64,000 nt of DNA from Stomorhina lunata (taxonomy: Eukaryota; Arthropoda; Insecta; Diptera; Rhiniidae), in assembly GCA_933228675.1 (NCBI GenBank), contig OW121744.1:93818574-93882573 (forward strand), given 5' to 3'. A program made the position numbers and the translations under genes. The notes beneath the pieces were generated by a model that made no database searches, had not been told where the DNA came from, and was given only the letters and a program-made list of their open reading frames with translations. Shown piece after piece: positions 60,605 through 64,000 of this stretch. Within the stretch, counting starts at the first letter, position 1. Every line of letters begins with the position of its first letter.

Positions 60605-63600
60605 TTAAGAAAATTTTAGGACATTTTTTGAAAATTTATTATTTATAGGAAATTTTTCTAGATTTTACTTTATAGGAAATTTTTCGAAAATTGACTATTT
60701 ATAGGAAATTTTTCGAAAATTGACTATTTATAGGAAATTTTTCGAAAATTGACTATTTATAGGAAATTTTTCGAAAATTGACTATTTATAGGAAATTTCT
60801 CGAAAATTGACTATTCATAGGAAATTTTTCGAAAATTGACTATTTTTAGGAAATTTTTCGAAAATTGACTATTTATAGGACATTTTTCGAAAATTGACAA
60901 TTTATAAAAAATTTTTCGAAAATTGACAATTTATAGGAAATTTTTCGAAAATTGACAATTTGTAGGAAAATTTTCGAAAATTGACTATTAATAGGAAATT
61001 TTTCGGAAATTGATTATTTTTAGGAAATTTTGTCGAGAATTGACTATTTATAGGAAATTTTTCGAAAATTGACTATTTATAGGAAATTTTTCGAGAATTG
61101 ACTATTTATAGGAAATTTTGCAAAAATTGACTATTTATAGGAAATTTTTTGAAAATTGAAATCTTTCGAAAACTGACTATTTATAGGAAATTTTTCGAAA
61201 ATTTACTATTTATAGGAAATTTTTCGAAAATTTACTATTTATAGGAAATTTTTCGAAAATTTACTATTTATAGGAAATTTTTCGAAAATTGACTATTTAT
61301 AGAAAATTTTCGAAAATTTACTATTTATAGGAAATTTTTCGAAAATTTACTATTTATAGGAAATTTTTCGAAAATTTACTATTTATAGGAAATTTTTCGA
61401 AAATTGACTATTTATAGAAAATTTTTCCAAAATTGACTATTAAAGGAAATTTTGCGAAAATTGACTATTTATAGGAAATTTTCGAAAATTGACTATTTAT
61501 AGGAAATTTTCGAAAATTGACTATTTATAGGAAATTTTCGAAAATTGACTATTTATAGGAAATTTTCGAAAATTGACTATTTATAGGAAATTTTCGAAAA
61601 TTGACTATTTATAGGAAATTTTCGAAAATTGACTATTTATAGGAAATTTTTCGAAAATTTACTATTTATAGGAAATTTTTCGAAAATTTACTATTTATAG
61701 GAAATTTTTCGAAAATTTACTATTTATAGGAAATTTTTCGAAAATTGACTATTTATAGAAAATTTTCGAAAATTGACTATTTATAGGAAATTTTCGAAAA
61801 TTGACTATTTTTACGAAATTTTTCGAAAATTGACTATTTATAGGAAATTTTTAGAAAATTGACTATTTATAGGAAATTTTTCGAAAATTGACTATTTATA
61901 GGAAATTTTTCAAAAATTTACTATTTATAGGAAATTTTTTCAAAATTGACTATTAATAAGAAATTTTTCGAAAATTGACTACTTATAGGAAATTTTTCGA
62001 AAATTAAATATTTACTGGAAATATTTTCAAAATTGACTATTTATAGAAAATTTTTCGAAATTTGTTTATTTAAAAGAAATTTTTCGAAAATTGTTTTTTT
62101 ATAGGAAATTTTTCAAAAATTTGCTATTTATAGGAAATTTTTCCAAAATTGACTACTAATAGGAAATTTTTCGAAAATTAAATATTTATTGGAAATATTT
62201 TCAAAATTGACTATTTATAGAAAATTTTTCGAAATTTGTTTATTTAAAAGAAATTTTTCGAAAATTGTTTTTTTATAGGAAATTTTTCAAAAATTTGCTA
62301 TTTATAGGAAATTTTTCCAAAATTGACTACTAATAGGAAATTTTTCGAAAATTAAATATTTATTGGAAATATTTTCAAAATTGACTATTTATAGAAAATT
62401 TTTCGAAATTTGTTTATTTAAAAGAAATTTTTCGAAAATTGTTTTTTTATAGGAAATTTTTCAAAAATTTGCTATTTATAGGAAATTTTTCCAAAATTGA
62501 CTACTAATAGGAAATTTTTCGAAAATTAAATATTTATTGGAAATATTTTCAAAATTGACTATTTATAGAAAATTTTTCGAAATTTGTTTATTTAAAAGAA
62601 ATTTTTCGAAAATTGTTTTTTTATAGGAAATTTTTCAAAAATTTGCTATTTATAGGAAATTTTTCCAAAATTGACTACTAATAGGAAATTTTTCGAAAAT
62701 TTACTATTTATAGGAAATTTCTCGAAAATTGACTATTTATAGGAAATATTTTTAAAAATTTACTGTTTATTTTTCGAAAACTGAATATTTATAGGAAATT
62801 TTTCTAAAATTTAATATTTATAGGAAATTTTTCGAAAATTGACTATTTCTAGGAAATTTTTCGAAAATTGAATATTTATAGAAAATTTTTCAAAAATTAA
62901 ATATTTATAGGATATTTTTCGAAAATTGACTATTTATAGGAAATTTTTCGAAAATTGACTATTTATAGGAAATTTTTCTAAAATTGACTATTTATAGGAT
63001 ATTTTTTGAAATTTTACTATTTGTTGGAAATTTTCCGAAAATTCACTATTAAAAGGAAATTTTTAAAAAATTTATTATTTATACGAAATTTTCCGAAAAT
63101 TACATTTTATAGGAAATTTTTCGAAAATTGACTATTTATAGGAAAAGTTTCTAAAATTGACTATTTATAGGAAATTTTTTTAAAATTGACTATTTATAGG
63201 AATTTTTTTTAAAAATTGACTATTTATAGTAAATTTTTCGAAAATTGATTATTTATAGGAAATTTTTTTGAAAATTGTCTATTTATAGGAAATTTTTCGA
63301 AAACTGACTATTTATAGGAAATTTTTCTAAAATTTAATATTTAAAGGAAATTTTTCGAAAATTGACTATTTCTAGGAAATTTTTTTAAAATTGACTATTT
63401 ATAGGATTTTTTTTTAAAAATTGACTATTTATAGTAAATTTTTCGAAAATTGATTATTTATAGGAAGTTTTTCGAAAATTGACTATTTATAGAAAATTTT
63501 TCGAAAATTGACTATTTATAGGAAATTTTTCGAAAATTGACTATTTATAGGAAATTTTTCGAAATTGACTATTTATAGGAAATTTTTCGAAAATTGACTG

Positions 63601-64000
63601 TTTATAGGAAATTTTTCGATAATTGAGTATTTATAGGAAATTTTTCTCGAAAATTGACTATTTGTAGGAAATATTTTTAAAAATTTACTATTTATAGGAA
63701 ATTTTTTTGAAAATTGTCTATTTATAGGAAATTTTTCGAAAACTGACTATTTATAGGAAATTTTTCTAAAATTTAATATTTAAAGGAAATTTTTCGAAAA
63801 TTGACTATTTCTAGGAAATTTTTCGAAAATTGACTATTTATAGGAAATTTTTCGAAAATTGACTATTTATAGGAAATTTTTCGAAAATTGACTATTTATA
63901 GGAAATTTTTCGAAAATTGACTATTTATAGGATATTTTTTGAAATTTTACTATTTATTGGAAATTTTCCGAAAATTCACTATTAAAAGGAAATTTTTAAA
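60605..64000. repeat. 29-bp satellite, array 3 (minus orientation), runs off the window
   Basis: About 117 units, the reverse complement of the monomer at 44181-46095: TTTTTCGAAAATTGACTATT then TATAGGAAA. From about 61465 to 61640 there is a run of 28-bp units lacking one T (GGAAATTTTCGAAAATTGAC). A higher-order repeat lies at about 61995-62690, and a long block near 63257-63390 is duplicated near 63695-63820. Confidence 0.97.
61995..62690. repeat. 174-bp higher-order repeat (six 29-bp monomers), four copies
   Basis: The marker TTTGTTTATTTAAAAG recurs at about 62061, 62235, 62409 and 62583, exactly 174 bases apart, which is 6 x 29. The other five monomers in each block also repeat in order (TTGACTACTAATAGG, AAATATTTATTGG, TTGTTTTTTTATAGG and so on). 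The copies are nearly identical although monomers within a block differ clearly. Confidence 0.95.

Overview
The window looks like intergenic or intronic DNA from a higher fly. That reading rests on strong A+T richness, on dispersed repeats with a (GTCY)n tract that resemble the dipteran mini-me class, and on very long short-period satellites. I judge it closest to a calyptrate (blow fly or house fly type), but that is inference. I found no host protein-coding gene, tRNA or rRNA. The only convincing protein gene is a transposase at 54014-56050 on the minus strand.

The main object is a 7.27-kb DNA transposon at 50750-58016. It carries an intact 678-codon gene for a Transib-superfamily transposase, the family related to the RAG1 recombinase. 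Both ends start with CACAGTG, identical to the consensus V(D)J recombination-signal heptamer, and a perfect 5-bp duplication (AGTCG) flanks it. The pre-insertion sequence can be read from a paralogous repeat next to the right end. The terminal inverted repeats are about 1.4 kb, which I believe is long for Transib. The left one is interrupted by a second, 1,736-bp element at 52020-53755 with 16-bp inverted ends and a 10-bp target duplication.

Layout: 1-8.4 kb holds mini-me-like copies, a (CTGT)n microsatellite and a palindromic minisatellite. 8.4-12.6 kb is a decayed, repeatedly invaded region bounded by inverted CACAGTG-like ends, with a Helitron-like repeat inside. 13.2-14.0 kb is a reversed mini-me-like copy. 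14.9-30.9 kb is mostly satellite (22, 31, 21 and 30 bp), interrupted by unique sequence, mini-me-like pieces and a second Helitron-like copy. 30.9-41.1 kb is degenerate AAAGCTTT-rich DNA with a 710-bp foldback element and local tandem duplications. 42.1-50.0 kb has 30-bp and 29-bp satellites. 50.7-58.0 kb is the Transib element. After a 200-N gap (58991-59190) the window ends in an inverted 29-bp satellite from 60.6 kb.

The satellites share a design. Monomers of 21, 22, 30 and 31 bp are built around the dyad TTTTCTATAGAAAA, and the 29-bp monomer around TTTTCGAAAA. Several arrays change orientation, have near-homogeneous cores and decayed edges, and begin or end inside mini-me-like termini. 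The long open frames at 28.8-30.9 kb and 43.7-44.2 kb arise because 30 is divisible by three; they are not genes. Copy counts, identities and some boundaries were judged by eye.
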